Assembly: GCF_003576315.1 (NCBI RefSeq)
Contig: NZ_QWFZ01000015.1
Location: 48,478 to 112,477, forward strand
Origin: Henriciella mobilis
Lineage (GTDB): Bacteria > Pseudomonadota > Alphaproteobacteria > Caulobacterales > Hyphomonadaceae
Reading direction: 5' to 3'
DNA: 64,000 nt
In this document: positions 52,356 through 62,268 of the stretch, one piece after another
Position numbering within the stretch: the first letter of the stretch is position 1
Layout: each line of letters opens with the position of its first letter
Program-made: the position numbers and the translations under genes
Notes under the pieces: model-generated
Databases searched by the model: none
Told to the model about the DNA's origin: nothing
Seen by the model: the letters and a program-made list of their open reading frames with translations, nothing else

Positions 52356-53537
52356 CTATGGGGTAAGCGGCCGTCCGCTGAGGGTCTGGGCAGGCATGCC
52401 GATATCGACGACGAACCCGTTGGGTTGAAGCCGGTCGAAGCTGATCTCGCATTCATCCCCGAAGGCAGACTGCAGGCGTTGCTCGACATTCAGCAGGCCG
52501 ATGCCCTGGGGCTCCTCATTCTGGTTGTCGGCCGGCAGCAAAGCCCCGGGACCGTTGTCGCGCACCTGGAGGTGCAGGCGCCCGTCGACCAGTTTCGCAT
52601 CGAGGTGGATCGTGGTCGGCTCGACCGTACGGCTGACGGCGAACTTGATGCTGTTCTCGAACAGCGGCTGCAGCAGGAGGCTTGGCACAGCGGCCTCGCG
52701 CACCCGGTCCTCCACGTCCAGCGAGATATTGAGCCGGTCGCCGAAGCGCACTTTCTCAATGCCGAGATAGAGGTCCAGCGTTTCCAGCTCCTCTTCAAGC
52801 GTGTGCTGGATCTCGTCCGAATGATCGAGCGTGACGCGCAGATAGTTCCCGATCTTCGCCAGCATGTCGGTCGCGCCGGGTGCATCGCCCTTGCGCACGA
52901 GCCAGGAGACAGAGTTGAGCGCATTGAACAGGAAGTGCGGATTGAGCTGGTACTTCAGCATGCGCAGCTGCGTGTCGCGGATGAGCTTCTCGGCTTCCAG
53001 GCGCCGCAGTGTCTCGCGCTGGGCGATCTCGCTGGCCCGCAGGGCTTCGTTCTGCGCCTCCACGGCACGCTGGTGCTCCATGATCCAGTGGCGGTAATAT
53101 TTCAGCGCATAATAGCAGAACGTCCAGGCGCCGAAGACGACGATGGAGGCGAACATCCAGCCGCCCCAGTCGGAAAGCGGGATCGGCTCGCCCGTCAGCC
53201 AGGTGAAGGAATAGAGCCGAAGCAGCGTCCAGACGAGCGATGCGGTCAGCACGGCGATGGAGTTGATGATGACCCGCCGGACCATCGGCATGTTCCAGGT
53301 CCCGGATGCAACCCAGCGCAGCGGATGGCTGACAAAGATACCGAGCACCGATTGCAACACCGTGTGGATCACCGGGGCCAGCTGGCCGGGATTGTACCAG
53401 AGCGTCAGGCTGAGATAGCTGAGCAGGCCCATGGCGCTCCAGCCGGCCACCTGGAAAAGCCAGTATTGGCGGGCATTCGACTCCATGCCGATACCCAGAG
53501 TCCGGAACATGCTGTTGGGGGATTCGATGGCGGTCAT
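52356..53537 (-). CDS. LytS-type sensor histidine kinase
   Basis: A 393-residue membrane kinase of the LytS/YpdA (His_kinase) type. Four hydrophobic helices occupy about residues 25-145, then a coiled coil (about 150-190). The phosphoacceptor H201 is in QLNPHFLFNALNSV, and the ATP-binding end has FENSIKFAV, VRDNGPG and GIGLLNVEQRL. The signal is unknown. It is divergent from the LytTR response regulator gene, 88 bases apart, so the two form a pair. Confidence 0.9.
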   Translation of the reverse strand: MTAIESPNSMFRTLGIGMESNARQYWLFQVAGWSAMGLLSYLSLTLWYNPGQLAPVIHTVLQSVLGIFVSHPLRWVASGTWNMPMVRRVIINSIAVLTASLVWTLLRLYSFTWLTGEPIPLSDWGGWMFASIVVFGAWTFCYYALKYYRHWIMEHQRAVEAQNEALRASEIAQRETLRRLEAEKLIRDTQLRMLKYQLNPHFLFNALNSVSWLVRKGDAPGATDMLAKIGNYLRVTLDHSDEIQHTLEEELETLDLYLGIEKVRFGDRLNISLDVEDRVREAAVPSLLLQPLFENSIKFAVSRTVEPTTIHLDAKLVDGRLHLQVRDNGPGALLPADNQNEEPQGIGLLNVEQRLQSAFGDECEISFDRLQPNGFVVDIGMPAQTLSGRPLTP

Positions 53538-53625
53538 GACCCTAATGACATTGAAAATGGTGTTCCGATCAAGCCGATGCGCTAAATTCCATGCTCAAAC
53601 CTGCCGGCCCGAGGACCGCAAGACC

Positions 53626-54375
53626 ATGCTCAGAACGATCATCTGCGATGACGAGGCGCCCGCGCTGGAACTGATGAAAGCGATGCTGCTCGATACCGGA
53701 AGCATCGCTGTCGAGGGCGCCTTCGCCTCGGCGCGCGAAGCGGTCGAGCGGATCAATGCCGGCGGTATCGACCTGGCCGTCTTCGATATCGAGATGCCCG
53801 AGCTGAGCGGCGTGGAAGCGGCCGCCGGGATCCTCGCTGACCCGAAGCCGCTGCTTGTCTTCGCAACAGCCCATCCGGAGTACGCCGTCGAGGCCTTCGG
53901 TATCGATGCGATCGACTACATCCTGAAACCGCTCGATCCGAACCGCGTTTCGAAGGCAGTCGAGAAGGCCGAGCGGCTCCATCGCCTGATCGCGGAGAGT
54001 GAGCTGGATACCGTGCCGGAGGAGGAGGGCACCCGCGCTGACCAGCTCTCCATGCTGCGGATCAGGGATGCCGGCCGGTTCTATTTCATTCCGCAGGAAG
54101 ACGTCATCTGGATCGAGGCGGCAGGCGACTATTCCCTGCTTCACACCGAAGAGAAGGAGGCGGCGGTCCGCCGGCCGATCAAGCTGCTGGAGAATGAGCT
54201 GCCTGCGGACGTCTTTGTCCGCGTGCACCGCTCGGCGATCATCTCGGTGCCGCATATCCGCGAAATCAGGATGATGCAGAAGGGTGAGGCACAGATTCTC
54301 CTGGACAATGACATCACCGTTCGCGCCAGCCGCAGCTACAGGGACGTGGTCCAGAAACTGGTCGACGGAATCTGA
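53626..54375 (+). CDS. LytTR response regulator
   Basis: A 249-residue regulator. The receiver domain (1-120) has the acidic pair CDDE, phosphoacceptor D54 in VFDIEMPEL and the lysine in DYILKPLDP. The C-terminal LytTR DNA-binding domain (about 145-245) has IWIEAAGDYSLLHT and VRVHRSAIISVPHI. ATG 53626 is chosen because the receiver begins there; the frame is open to 53431. Together with the LytS kinase it may control the beta-glucan genes that follow. Confidence 0.9.
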   Translation: MLRTIICDDEAPALELMKAMLLDTGSIAVEGAFASAREAVERINAGGIDLAVFDIEMPELSGVEAAAGILADPKPLLVFATAHPEYAVEAFGIDAIDYILKPLDPNRVSKAVEKAERLHRLIAESELDTVPEEEGTRADQLSMLRIRDAGRFYFIPQEDVIWIEAAGDYSLLHTEEKEAAVRRPIKLLENELPADVFVRVHRSAIISVPHIREIRMMQKGEAQILLDNDITVRASRSYRDVVQKLVDGI

Positions 54376-54520
54376 GAACGCGCCCGTCTCGCCGTGTCCT
54401 GATCCCATTCGCCGCAGGAAGCGGGCGACACGGCGCGCAGGCAGTTGCCGACCGGAGCCGGTTTCGTTGAATACCCTCCAAAAGGGTGTCTGAAACCCGC
54501 AATAACCGGGAGGTATCGTC

Positions 54521-56794
54521 GTGAAACCCATCGCTGGCTGGCTGGGCATGGCCGCAATGTCCGTCGTGATTTCATCCTGCGCCGCGCAGGCCAAGGACAA
54601 GGTATCGGCAGACCAGCACATCGAGGCGCTGATCGCCGAGATGACGCTGGAAGAAAAGGTCGGGCAGCTGACCCAGTATTCCGATGTCGGCGATACGACC
54701 GGCCCGCTCCCCGACGACGAGACCCAGCGCCAGAAGATGGACATGGTCCGCTCCGGGACGGTCGGCTCGATGCTGAACGTCATCGGCCTCGACGATATCC
54801 GTACGATCCAGGAATACGCAGTCGAGGAATCGCGCCTCGGCATTCCCGTCATATTCGGCTTCGACGTCGTCCATGGCTACCGCACCAGCTTCCCGCTGCC
54901 GCTCGCCGAAGCCGCGAGCTGGGATCTTGCCATGATGGAGGAGACCGCCCGCATCGCCGCGAGAGAAGCCGCGGCCGACGGCCTGCACTGGACCTTCGCG
55001 CCCATGGCTGACATCTCGCGCGATGCGCGCTGGGGCCGGGTCATGGAAGGCGCGGGGGAAGACCCCTATCTCGGCTCTGAAATCGCAGTCGCCCGCGTGC
55101 GCGGCTTCCAGGGCGAGGACCTGTCTGCGCCCGATACCATCGTCTCAACGGTCAAGCATTTCGCCGCTTACGGCTTCGCCGAGGCCGGGCGGGACTACAA
55201 CACGGTGGATATCGGCACGGTGACCCTGTTCAACATCGTGCTGCCGCCCTTCAAGGCCGCCATCGAGCGCGCCGATGCCCGCACGGTTATGAACGCCTTC
55301 AATGTCCTGAACGGCATTCCCGCCACTGGCGACGCCTATCTCCAGCGCGACATCCTGAAAGACGAATGGGGCTTTGACGGCTTTATCATTTCCGACTGGG
55401 GCTCGGGCATCGAGATGATCGATCACGGCTTTGCCGCGGACGGGGAAGAGGCCGCGAAACTGGCCATTCTCGCCGGTTCCGACATGGACATGGAAAGCAA
55501 TGTCTACGCCCAGCACCTTGCCGGCCTGGTCGAGCGCGGCGAGGTGCCTGAAAGCCTGGTCGATGATGCCGTGCGCCGCGTACTGCGTGTGAAGGCCGAG
55601 CTTGGCCTGTTCGAAGACCCTTACCGCTATATCGACGAAGCGCGCGCCGAGCAGGTCCTGCTGGCGCCGGAACACCTCGATGCGGCGCGCCGCATGGCTG
55701 AGCGGTCTGTTGTCCTCCTGAAGAACGAGCCGAGCCTGCTGCCGCTCAAGCAAGGCGAGCGCATCGCCCTGATCGGTTCGCTGGCCGGCGACAAGGACAC
55801 CCCGCTCGGCAACTGGCGCGGCATGGCCGAGGCGCATTCCGCCGTCTCAGTGGTCGAGGGCTTCGAGGCTGCCGGGCTCGACTTTGTCTATGAAAAAGGC
55901 GCGGATCTGGAGATCGGCGACGCCGGTTTCGCCAACCCGGTCGTCGTGAATACCGATGACCGCTCCGGTTTCGATGCGGCGGTCGAGGCCGCACGCGGGG
56001 CCGACAAGGTCGTGATCGTCCTTGGCGAAGATGCCCGCCAGTCCGGCGAGGGGCGCAGCCGCACGCGGCTCGATTTCCCGGGCGTCCAGCAGGAGCTGCT
56101 TGAAGCGGTTCACGCGGCCAATGAGAACGTCATCCTCGTCGTGATGAGCGGACGCCCGCTTGTGCTCAACTGGGCCGACGAGAATGTCCCCTCGATCGTG
56201 CAGGCCTGGCACCTTGGCAGCGAGAGCGGACACGCGCTGACCAATGTGCTGACCGGCGCCTACAATCCGAGCGGCAAGCTGCCGATGAGCTTCCCGCGTT
56301 CGGTCGGCCAGCTGCCGCTTTACTACAATCATCTCAGCACCGGCCGCCCGGACGAAATCCCGGAAGTCTTCTGGTCGCACTACATCGACGAGGAGAACAG
56401 CCCGCTCTATCCGTTCGGCCATGGCCTCAGCTACACCGATTTCGACTATTCAGGCTTCAGCGCCGAGGCCAACGGTAATGAGGTCGCCGTCAGCCTGACT
56501 GTGGCGAACACCGGCGAAGTGGCAGGCGAGGACGTCGTGCAGCTCTACATCCATGACCGCGCCGCCAGTGTCGCCCGGCCCGTGCGGGAGCTGAAGGGCT
56601 TCCAGAAAATCGCTCTTGCGCCGGGCGAGGCGCGCGAGGTCGCCTTCACGCTCGGTCCCGATGAGCTTGGCTTCTATAATGGCCAGGGCGAGTTCCTGGT
56701 CGAGGCCGGCCTGATTGACCTGTACGTTGGCGGATCATCCGCAGCGAGCCTCACCCAACAGATCGACTATCAACCCCGGCCCGCCTCCGAATAG
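54521..56794 (+). CDS. GH3 beta-glucosidase, exported
   Basis: A 757-residue family 3 glycoside hydrolase releasing glucose from beta-glucan oligosaccharides (BglX-like). A GTG start at 54521 follows GGGAGG; the N-terminus has a lipoprotein-like SSCAAQ at residue 20 or so. The GH3 N-terminal barrel has the nucleophile D292 in FIISDWGSG and the motifs KHFAAYG and NVLNGIPATGDAYL. The C-terminal domain has the FnIII end (VANTGEVAGEDVVQLYI). A terminator follows. First gene of the laminarin-type locus. Confidence 0.92.
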   Translation: MKPIAGWLGMAAMSVVISSCAAQAKDKVSADQHIEALIAEMTLEEKVGQLTQYSDVGDTTGPLPDDETQRQKMDMVRSGTVGSMLNVIGLDDIRTIQEYAVEESRLGIPVIFGFDVVHGYRTSFPLPLAEAASWDLAMMEETARIAAREAAADGLHWTFAPMADISRDARWGRVMEGAGEDPYLGSEIAVARVRGFQGEDLSAPDTIVSTVKHFAAYGFAEAGRDYNTVDIGTVTLFNIVLPPFKAAIERADARTVMNAFNVLNGIPATGDAYLQRDILKDEWGFDGFIISDWGSGIEMIDHGFAADGEEAAKLAILAGSDMDMESNVYAQHLAGLVERGEVPESLVDDAVRRVLRVKAELGLFEDPYRYIDEARAEQVLLAPEHLDAARRMAERSVVLLKNEPSLLPLKQGERIALIGSLAGDKDTPLGNWRGMAEAHSAVSVVEGFEAAGLDFVYEKGADLEIGDAGFANPVVVNTDDRSGFDAAVEAARGADKVVIVLGEDARQSGEGRSRTRLDFPGVQQELLEAVHAANENVILVVMSGRPLVLNWADENVPSIVQAWHLGSESGHALTNVLTGAYNPSGKLPMSFPRSVGQLPLYYNHLSTGRPDEIPEVFWSHYIDEENSPLYPFGHGLSYTDFDYSGFSAEANGNEVAVSLTVANTGEVAGEDVVQLYIHDRAASVARPVRELKGFQKIALAPGEAREVAFTLGPDELGFYNGQGEFLVEAGLIDLYVGGSSAASLTQQIDYQPRPASE

Positions 56795-56821
56795 GCAAAT
56801 CCTCCTGGCAGGTGGTTGAGT

Positions 56822-56856
56822 GACTGCGGCGGCGAAAGCCTGCCGCAGTCTTTTTT
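56822..56856 (+). terminator. Intrinsic terminator after the GH3 gene
   Basis: GACTGCGGCGGC pairs with GCC-T-GCCGCAGTC around GAAA (one bulged T), followed by TTTTTT (56851-56856). It separates the GH3 gene from the GH16 operon. Confidence 0.85.
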
Positions 56857-57013
56857 ATCAGGCAGGCGGGCGGGTTTGCGCCCGGTTTCTCCGCCCTGGC
56901 TTCCCATTTGTCGCACGGCGCAGACGCTTCACCGCACCGGCGTTGTATGGCCTGCCCGCCGCCTTAACGGTGCAATCAAGGGAGTAACCAGACCCCAAAA
57001 GGGGCGGAGTCGT

Positions 57014-58042
57014 ATGCGCAATTATTCAGTAGCCGGACTTTGCAGTTCCGCAGCCATCGCACTGGCTGCGTGCGCGGCCGCGCCGTCCACGCCGGAAGCC
57101 GAAGCTGGCCCGGCGGGCGCTGCAGGCACGCCGCACTGGGAGACGGTCTGGTTTGATGATTTCGATGGCGACTCCCTCGACCGCGAGCGTTGGGCGCCTG
57201 AGGAGTCGTGCTGGGGCGGCGGCAATAATGAACGCCAGTGCTATACCGACCGCCCGGCCAATATCCAGGTCGAGGACGGCATCCTGCGCCTGATCGCCCG
57301 GAAAGAGACCTATACCGGTCCGCTGCGCGCCGACCAGCATGGCAGCGAGGAGCGCGAGCAGCCCTACACCTCCGGGAAAATCCGCACGCGCGGCCTGGCC
57401 GACTGGACCTATGGCCGTTTCTCGGCGCGCATGAAACTGCCGGAAGGGCAGGGCACATGGCCCGCCTTCTGGATGATGCCCTCGGCGAGCATCTATGGCC
57501 GCTGGCCGCTTTCGGGTGAGATCGACATCATGGAGGCAGTCAATCTCGGCACGCCTTGCGAGGACTGTCCGACCGGCATCGAAAACCGCACATCCGGCGC
57601 CGCCCATTTCGGGGACGTGCCGCCCGACAACACCTATCTTTTCCTGAAAATACCAGGCGAAACGCCTGAAAGCCCGGCCGATGAGTGGCGTGTCTACACA
57701 CTCGAATGGGGCGCGGGCGAAATGCAATGGCTTGTCGATGGCGAGGTGTTCATGCGCCTCGACGCCGATGACTGGTACACCGGCTCCGCCAATGCGGACG
57801 GCCGGCCCTACGCACCATTCGACCAGCCTTTCTATCTCATGCTCAACCTCGCTGCGGGCGGGAACCTGCCTGAAAAATCCAATGAAGCAGGCTTCGATCC
57901 GGACTCGTTTCCGGCCGAACTGCTCGTGGACTGGGTGAAGGTCGAGCAGTGCGCAGGTGATCTCGAAACGGGGCTGTCCTGTTTCGACCGGCAGGCGTGG
58001 GCTGGCACGCCAAAGGGGCCCTGGGAGGTGCAGGCCCGGTGA
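57014..58042 (+). CDS. GH16 endo-beta-1,3-glucanase (laminarinase), lipoprotein
   Basis: A 342-residue family 16 glycoside hydrolase. The catalytic motif GEIDIMEAV gives nucleophile E169, D171 and acid/base E174. WPAFWMMP before it and FYLMLNLAAGGN after it are typical of laminarinases. The lipobox LAAC (AIALAACAAAP) predicts a lipid-anchored enzyme outside the inner membrane. ATG 57014 follows GGAG. The stop lies 44 bases before the receptor start, so the enzyme and the receptor are made together. Confidence 0.9.
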   Translation: MRNYSVAGLCSSAAIALAACAAAPSTPEAEAGPAGAAGTPHWETVWFDDFDGDSLDRERWAPEESCWGGGNNERQCYTDRPANIQVEDGILRLIARKETYTGPLRADQHGSEEREQPYTSGKIRTRGLADWTYGRFSARMKLPEGQGTWPAFWMMPSASIYGRWPLSGEIDIMEAVNLGTPCEDCPTGIENRTSGAAHFGDVPPDNTYLFLKIPGETPESPADEWRVYTLEWGAGEMQWLVDGEVFMRLDADDWYTGSANADGRPYAPFDQPFYLMLNLAAGGNLPEKSNEAGFDPDSFPAELLVDWVKVEQCAGDLETGLSCFDRQAWAGTPKGPWEVQAR

Positions 58043-58086
58043 AAACAATCAGCAACGAATCCACGAAGTCTACTGGGAGGAAGAAA

Positions 58087-61000
58087 GTGAGACATTCAGG
58101 ACTGTTTACATGGCGCCAGGTATCCTTGGCGCTCCTCGGCAGCGCATCGGCGCTGGCACTGGCCCACTCGGCGCATGCCCAGGAGGCCGACGAGGAGGGC
58201 GAAGACCTTCGTCAGGACGTCGTCGTCGTCGAAGGCATTCGCGGAAGCCTCGTCGAGGCGACCGACATCAAGCGCAACGCCCAGGGCGTTGTCGACGCGA
58301 TCACCAATGAGGACATGGGCAAGTTCCCCGATACGAACCTCGCGGAGTCGCTTCAGCGGATCACGGGTGTGTCGATCAACCGCCAGAACGGCGAAGGCAG
58401 CGAAGTGACTGTCCGTGGCTTCGGCCCGGGCTTCAACCTCGTCCTGCTGAACGGCCGGCAGATGCCGACAGCCTTCCTTGAAGGCGGCGCGCCTTCGTCG
58501 CGCAGTTTTGACTTCGGCAATCTTGCCTCCGAAGGCATTGCGGCGGTCGAGGTCTACAAGACCGGCCTCGCCTCGATCCCGACCGGCGGTATCGGCTCGA
58601 CGCTGAACATCAAGACGGCCCGCCCGCTCGATGCGCCGGGCCTGCGCTATTCGGTTGGCGCGAAGGGCGTTTACGACAACTCGGTCACCAATCTCGGCGA
58701 CACCGAACTGACGCCGGAAATCTCCGGCATCTTCTCGAACACCTTTGGTGACGACAAGTTCGGCGTTGCGCTGGTCGGCAGTTATCAGGAGCGCGATTCC
58801 GGTTTCGCCCAGGTCGGCACGACAAGCGGCTGGCGCGGGGCGTTTCTTGGCGCGGAAAACAATTGGGGTACGCTCCCGCAGCCGCCGAACGATACGCAGG
58901 TCACGAACCGTCCGGGTCCGAATGATATCTATTCGACCCCGCAGAACGTCAACTACAGCCTGACCAATGTGAACCGTGAACGGATCAATGGGCAGGCGAC
59001 GTTCCAGTACAGCCCGAATTCGAACTTCACCGCGACGCTCGACTATTTCTACACCCAGAACAAGGTCGCGACCGAGCGGTCCGACATGTCGGTCTGGTTC
59101 AACCATGGCGACGTGACGAGCGGCTGGACGGACGGGCCGATCGCTAGCCCGCTCTTCTACAATGAGGACTTTGGCGATCTGGGCACCGACCTTTCCATGG
59201 GCGGGGCGAAGTACGCCACGAAGGCTGAGAACCAGTCCATCGGCCTCAATCTCGACTGGCAGGCCACCGACCGCCTGAGCTTTACCTTCGACGCCCACTC
59301 CTCGAGCGCCGAGAATGGCCAGGACAGCCCATACGGCACCAGCTCCGTCATCTCGACGGCGGATTTCGAGCTGCGCACGCAGGCGGTCGACTTCACCAAG
59401 GATATCCCTGTGCTGGAGATCGGATTCCAGGATCCGTTCACCGGGATCGACCCATCTCGGATGATCTCCACCGGCTCGGTCTTCTCCAATAGCTACATCA
59501 AGACCGAAATCGACCAGTTCCAGGTGAATGGCCGTTATGAGCTCGACCGGTTCATCGACAGCGTCGACTTCGGCGTCTCGGCGACCAACAACAAGGTCCG
59601 TTCGGCCTTTGCCAATGCCCAGCGCGATACCTGGGGCGGTGTCGGCACGGCAGACGATCTGCCGGACGACATCTTCAAGCGGGTCAACATCGCTGAGAAC
59701 TTCGACCAGTTCAGCGGTGCCGGGCAGACCCAGAAGGAGTTCTTCGTCTTCGATTTCGACCGCATGGTCGACATCATCGACAGCGCTGGCGATCCGTTCA
59801 ACGAGGCGTGCGGCGGCGACGGCGTCTGCCGTTCCGACGACTTCCTGATCGACCGCCGCATCGAGGAAGAAAGCTATGCCGGCTTCTTCGAGGTCAGCAA
59901 GGATTTCGACATCGGCCTGATGCCGGCCAACATCACGGCGGGCCTTCGCTACGAGAAGACCGACATCACCTCGCCATCGCAGGTCACGACTCCGACCGGT
60001 ACCCAATGGGTTGCCGCCAACGAGTTCGGCCTGATCGGGCTGGACAATCCGGACAATGTCGTCGTTCAGGAATTCACCGGCGAGTATGACTACTGGCTGC
60101 CGGCGATCGACTTCCGGCTTGAGCCGCGCGACGATGTCGTCCTGCGGGCCTCCTATAGCAAGACGCTCACGCGGCCTGGCTATGCCGACATTGCCGGTGG
60201 CCTGTCGGTGGCGCAGATCTTCCGCGTCGATGGCGGTAACGGCACCAATGGCAACACCAATCTGAGGCCGTTCCTCTCGGAGAACTTCGACCTCTCCGCC
60301 GAGTGGTACTACAACGATCTCGGCTCCTATGTGTCGGCCGGCTACTTCCGCAAGGATGTCGAGAACTTCATCGGTTCGGGTGTCGTCACCCAGACACCGT
60401 TCGAGGTCTACACGCCCTTCGGCGGCGAGCGGTACAACGCGGCGGTCGCCGCGGTCGGTGACGATATCGGAGCGATCCGCCAGTGGATCTTCGAAAATGC
60501 GGACCCCTCGACCTTCGAGATCACAGGAACCGATTCCAGTGGTAACTTCACCGGTAACATCTTCGGTGTTCCGGGTGAGGATCCACTGCTGACCTTCGAC
60601 ATTGCGACCCCGGTCAACCAGGAAGACGCCACCATCGATGGCTGGGAATTTGCCTGGCAGCACTTCTTCGGTGACAGCGGCTTCGGCTTCATCGCGAACT
60701 ATACGATCGTTGATGGCGATGTTGCGTTCGACAACAACCAGGTGCCCTCGAGCGGCGATCCGCAATTTGCGGTCACCGGCCTGTCGGACAGCTACAACCT
60801 GATCGGTTTCTACGACAAGGACGGTCTCCAGGCGCGGATCGCGTATAACTGGCGCGACAAGTTCCTGACCTCGACCGTCGGTGTCAGCGGCACGCCCAAC
60901 AATCCGCTCTATGTCGAGGATTACGGCCAGATCGACTTCAATGTCAGTTATGAAGTCTATGACGGCGTGACCCTCTTCGTGGAAGGGATCAACGTGACCG

Positions 61001-61098
61001 ACGAGACCAGCCGGACGGTTGGCCGCACCCCCGCCTATGTGAACTTCGCGACCCAGACGGGCTCGAGGTACAATATCGGCGCGCGGTACACCTTCTGA
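58087..61098 (+). CDS. TonB-dependent receptor (TIGR01782 type), oligosaccharide
   Basis: A 1003-residue outer-membrane receptor of the Xanthomonas/Caulobacter carbohydrate type. GTG 58087 is chosen because GGGAGGAAG lies 5 bases ahead and a signal peptide ending AHAQEA begins there; an earlier GTG at 58039 overlaps the GH16 stop. The plug has GVVDAITNEDMGKFPDTNLAES, cited as residues about 60-81, then LQRITGVSINR, VTVRGFGPGFN and GLASIPTGGIGSTLNIKTA. The barrel ends GSRYNIGARYTF. It probably imports beta-glucan oligosaccharides made by the GH16 enzyme. A hairpin follows the stop. Confidence 0.93.
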   Translation: MRHSGLFTWRQVSLALLGSASALALAHSAHAQEADEEGEDLRQDVVVVEGIRGSLVEATDIKRNAQGVVDAITNEDMGKFPDTNLAESLQRITGVSINRQNGEGSEVTVRGFGPGFNLVLLNGRQMPTAFLEGGAPSSRSFDFGNLASEGIAAVEVYKTGLASIPTGGIGSTLNIKTARPLDAPGLRYSVGAKGVYDNSVTNLGDTELTPEISGIFSNTFGDDKFGVALVGSYQERDSGFAQVGTTSGWRGAFLGAENNWGTLPQPPNDTQVTNRPGPNDIYSTPQNVNYSLTNVNRERINGQATFQYSPNSNFTATLDYFYTQNKVATERSDMSVWFNHGDVTSGWTDGPIASPLFYNEDFGDLGTDLSMGGAKYATKAENQSIGLNLDWQATDRLSFTFDAHSSSAENGQDSPYGTSSVISTADFELRTQAVDFTKDIPVLEIGFQDPFTGIDPSRMISTGSVFSNSYIKTEIDQFQVNGRYELDRFIDSVDFGVSATNNKVRSAFANAQRDTWGGVGTADDLPDDIFKRVNIAENFDQFSGAGQTQKEFFVFDFDRMVDIIDSAGDPFNEACGGDGVCRSDDFLIDRRIEEESYAGFFEVSKDFDIGLMPANITAGLRYEKTDITSPSQVTTPTGTQWVAANEFGLIGLDNPDNVVVQEFTGEYDYWLPAIDFRLEPRDDVVLRASYSKTLTRPGYADIAGGLSVAQIFRVDGGNGTNGNTNLRPFLSENFDLSAEWYYNDLGSYVSAGYFRKDVENFIGSGVVTQTPFEVYTPFGGERYNAAVAAVGDDIGAIRQWIFENADPSTFEITGTDSSGNFTGNIFGVPGEDPLLTFDIATPVNQEDATIDGWEFAWQHFFGDSGFGFIANYTIVDGDVAFDNNQVPSSGDPQFAVTGLSDSYNLIGFYDKDGLQARIAYNWRDKFLTSTVGVSGTPNNPLYVEDYGQIDFNVSYEVYDGVTLFVEGINVTDETSRTVGRTPAYVNFATQTGSRYNIGARYTF

Positions 61099-61111
61099 TC
61101 CGTCTCTGTGC

Positions 61112-61137
61112 ACCCGCCGGCCTCCGGGCTGGCGGGT
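61112..61137 (+). terminator. Stem-loop between receptor and cupin genes
   Basis: ACCCGCCGGCC pairs with GGCTGGCGGGT (one G-T pair) around TCCG, then GTCTTCCCTT. The tail is only modestly T-rich, so it may reduce rather than stop read-through to the cupin gene. Confidence 0.55.
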
Positions 61138-61222
61138 GTCTTCCCTTCCATGACATCAGGGTCAGCCGGGCAGGTGTTGCTGGCTGATCCAATGCTGTAA
61201 GAAGGGCTGAAGGGAGTAAGCG

Positions 61223-62263
61223 ATGATCTGCACAACAGATCGCACCGGCATATTCGACCAGGCCCAGCGTGTCCGCGAGGTGCGCTGCCACCGCAAAGAT
61301 GCAGCCATTGACGAGATCACGGCCTCGCAGGTCCCGGTGATCCTGCGCGGCTTCGTCGATGACTGGCCCGTGGTCGATGCGGCCCGGACATCCGATACGG
61401 CGCTTCAGGCCTATATGAACCGCTTCGACAAGGGCGCCGTCGTGCCGATCTCCGCCGGCCCGGCAGAGCTCGATGGCCGCCTGTTCTACAATGACAGCTT
61501 CACCGGCATGAATGTCGATCGCGGCAATGCGACCTTCACCATGTTCCTCGACCGGGTGTTCAAGTACGGCCCGGCCGACCCGCCGCCGCTCATCTATCTC
61601 GCCTCGACCGATGTCGATGAGGTGATGCCCGGCTTTCGCAATGAGAACGATGTCGACTTCGGCGATCTTGCGCCGCTGCGCAGCGTCTGGATCGGTACGC
61701 GCACGCGCGTTGCCGCCCATAATGACCTGCCGCTCAACATTGCCTGCGTGGCCGCCGGCAAGCGGCGCTTCACCCTGTTTCCGCCGGACCAGACGCCCAA
61801 TCTCTATGTCGGCCCGTTCGAGCTGACGCCGGCCGGACGGCCCGTCAGCCTGGTCGATTTCGCCGAGCCCGACCTTGAGCGTTTCCCGAAGTTCGAACAG
61901 GCGGTGAAAACCGCCCAGATCGCAGACCTGGACCCCGGCGACGCGATCTTCATCCCGTCCATGTGGTGGCACCATGTCGAGGCGAGCGGCAGCGTGAACA
62001 TCCTCGTCAATTACTGGTGGCGCACCAGCCCGGCGCATCTCGGCACGCCGCAGGATGTGCTGAACCACGCGATGATGACCCTCCGCGACCTGCCGCCGGA
62101 CGAGAAGCGGATCTGGAAACATATGTTCGAGCACTATGTCTTCGATACGGACGGGTCCGAAAGCGAGCATATCCCGACCCACGCCCGCGGTATCATGGGC
62201 CCCGTGACAAGCAGTGTCGCGGCCCGCGTGCGGGCTTTCCTGAGAGAACGGCTGAACCGGTGA
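61223..62263 (+). CDS. Cupin_8 (JmjC-like) protein
   Basis: A 346-residue cupin of the Fe(II)/2-oxoglutarate-like JmjC/cupin_8 group. The metal triad appears as H166-N-D168 (AAHNDLPLNIA) and H250 or H251 in MWWHHVEAS, with the strand RRFTLFPPDQ between. It is coupled to the halogenase-family gene that follows (the frames meet within TGA/GTG at 62260). In carbohydrate loci of Caulobacterales and related bacteria this pair commonly sits after the TonB receptor; its substrate is not established. Confidence 0.85.
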   Translation: MICTTDRTGIFDQAQRVREVRCHRKDAAIDEITASQVPVILRGFVDDWPVVDAARTSDTALQAYMNRFDKGAVVPISAGPAELDGRLFYNDSFTGMNVDRGNATFTMFLDRVFKYGPADPPPLIYLASTDVDEVMPGFRNENDVDFGDLAPLRSVWIGTRTRVAAHNDLPLNIACVAAGKRRFTLFPPDQTPNLYVGPFELTPAGRPVSLVDFAEPDLERFPKFEQAVKTAQIADLDPGDAIFIPSMWWHHVEASGSVNILVNYWWRTSPAHLGTPQDVLNHAMMTLRDLPPDEKRIWKHMFEHYVFDTDGSESEHIPTHARGIMGPVTSSVAARVRAFLRERLNR

Positions 62264-62268
62264 GCGTG

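Noticed and set aside
58096..61113. A 1005-codon open frame on the minus strand
   Set aside because: It lies fully opposite the TonB receptor gene and its translation shows only the mirror of GC-rich codons (R/D/V-rich repeats) with no domain or signal peptide.
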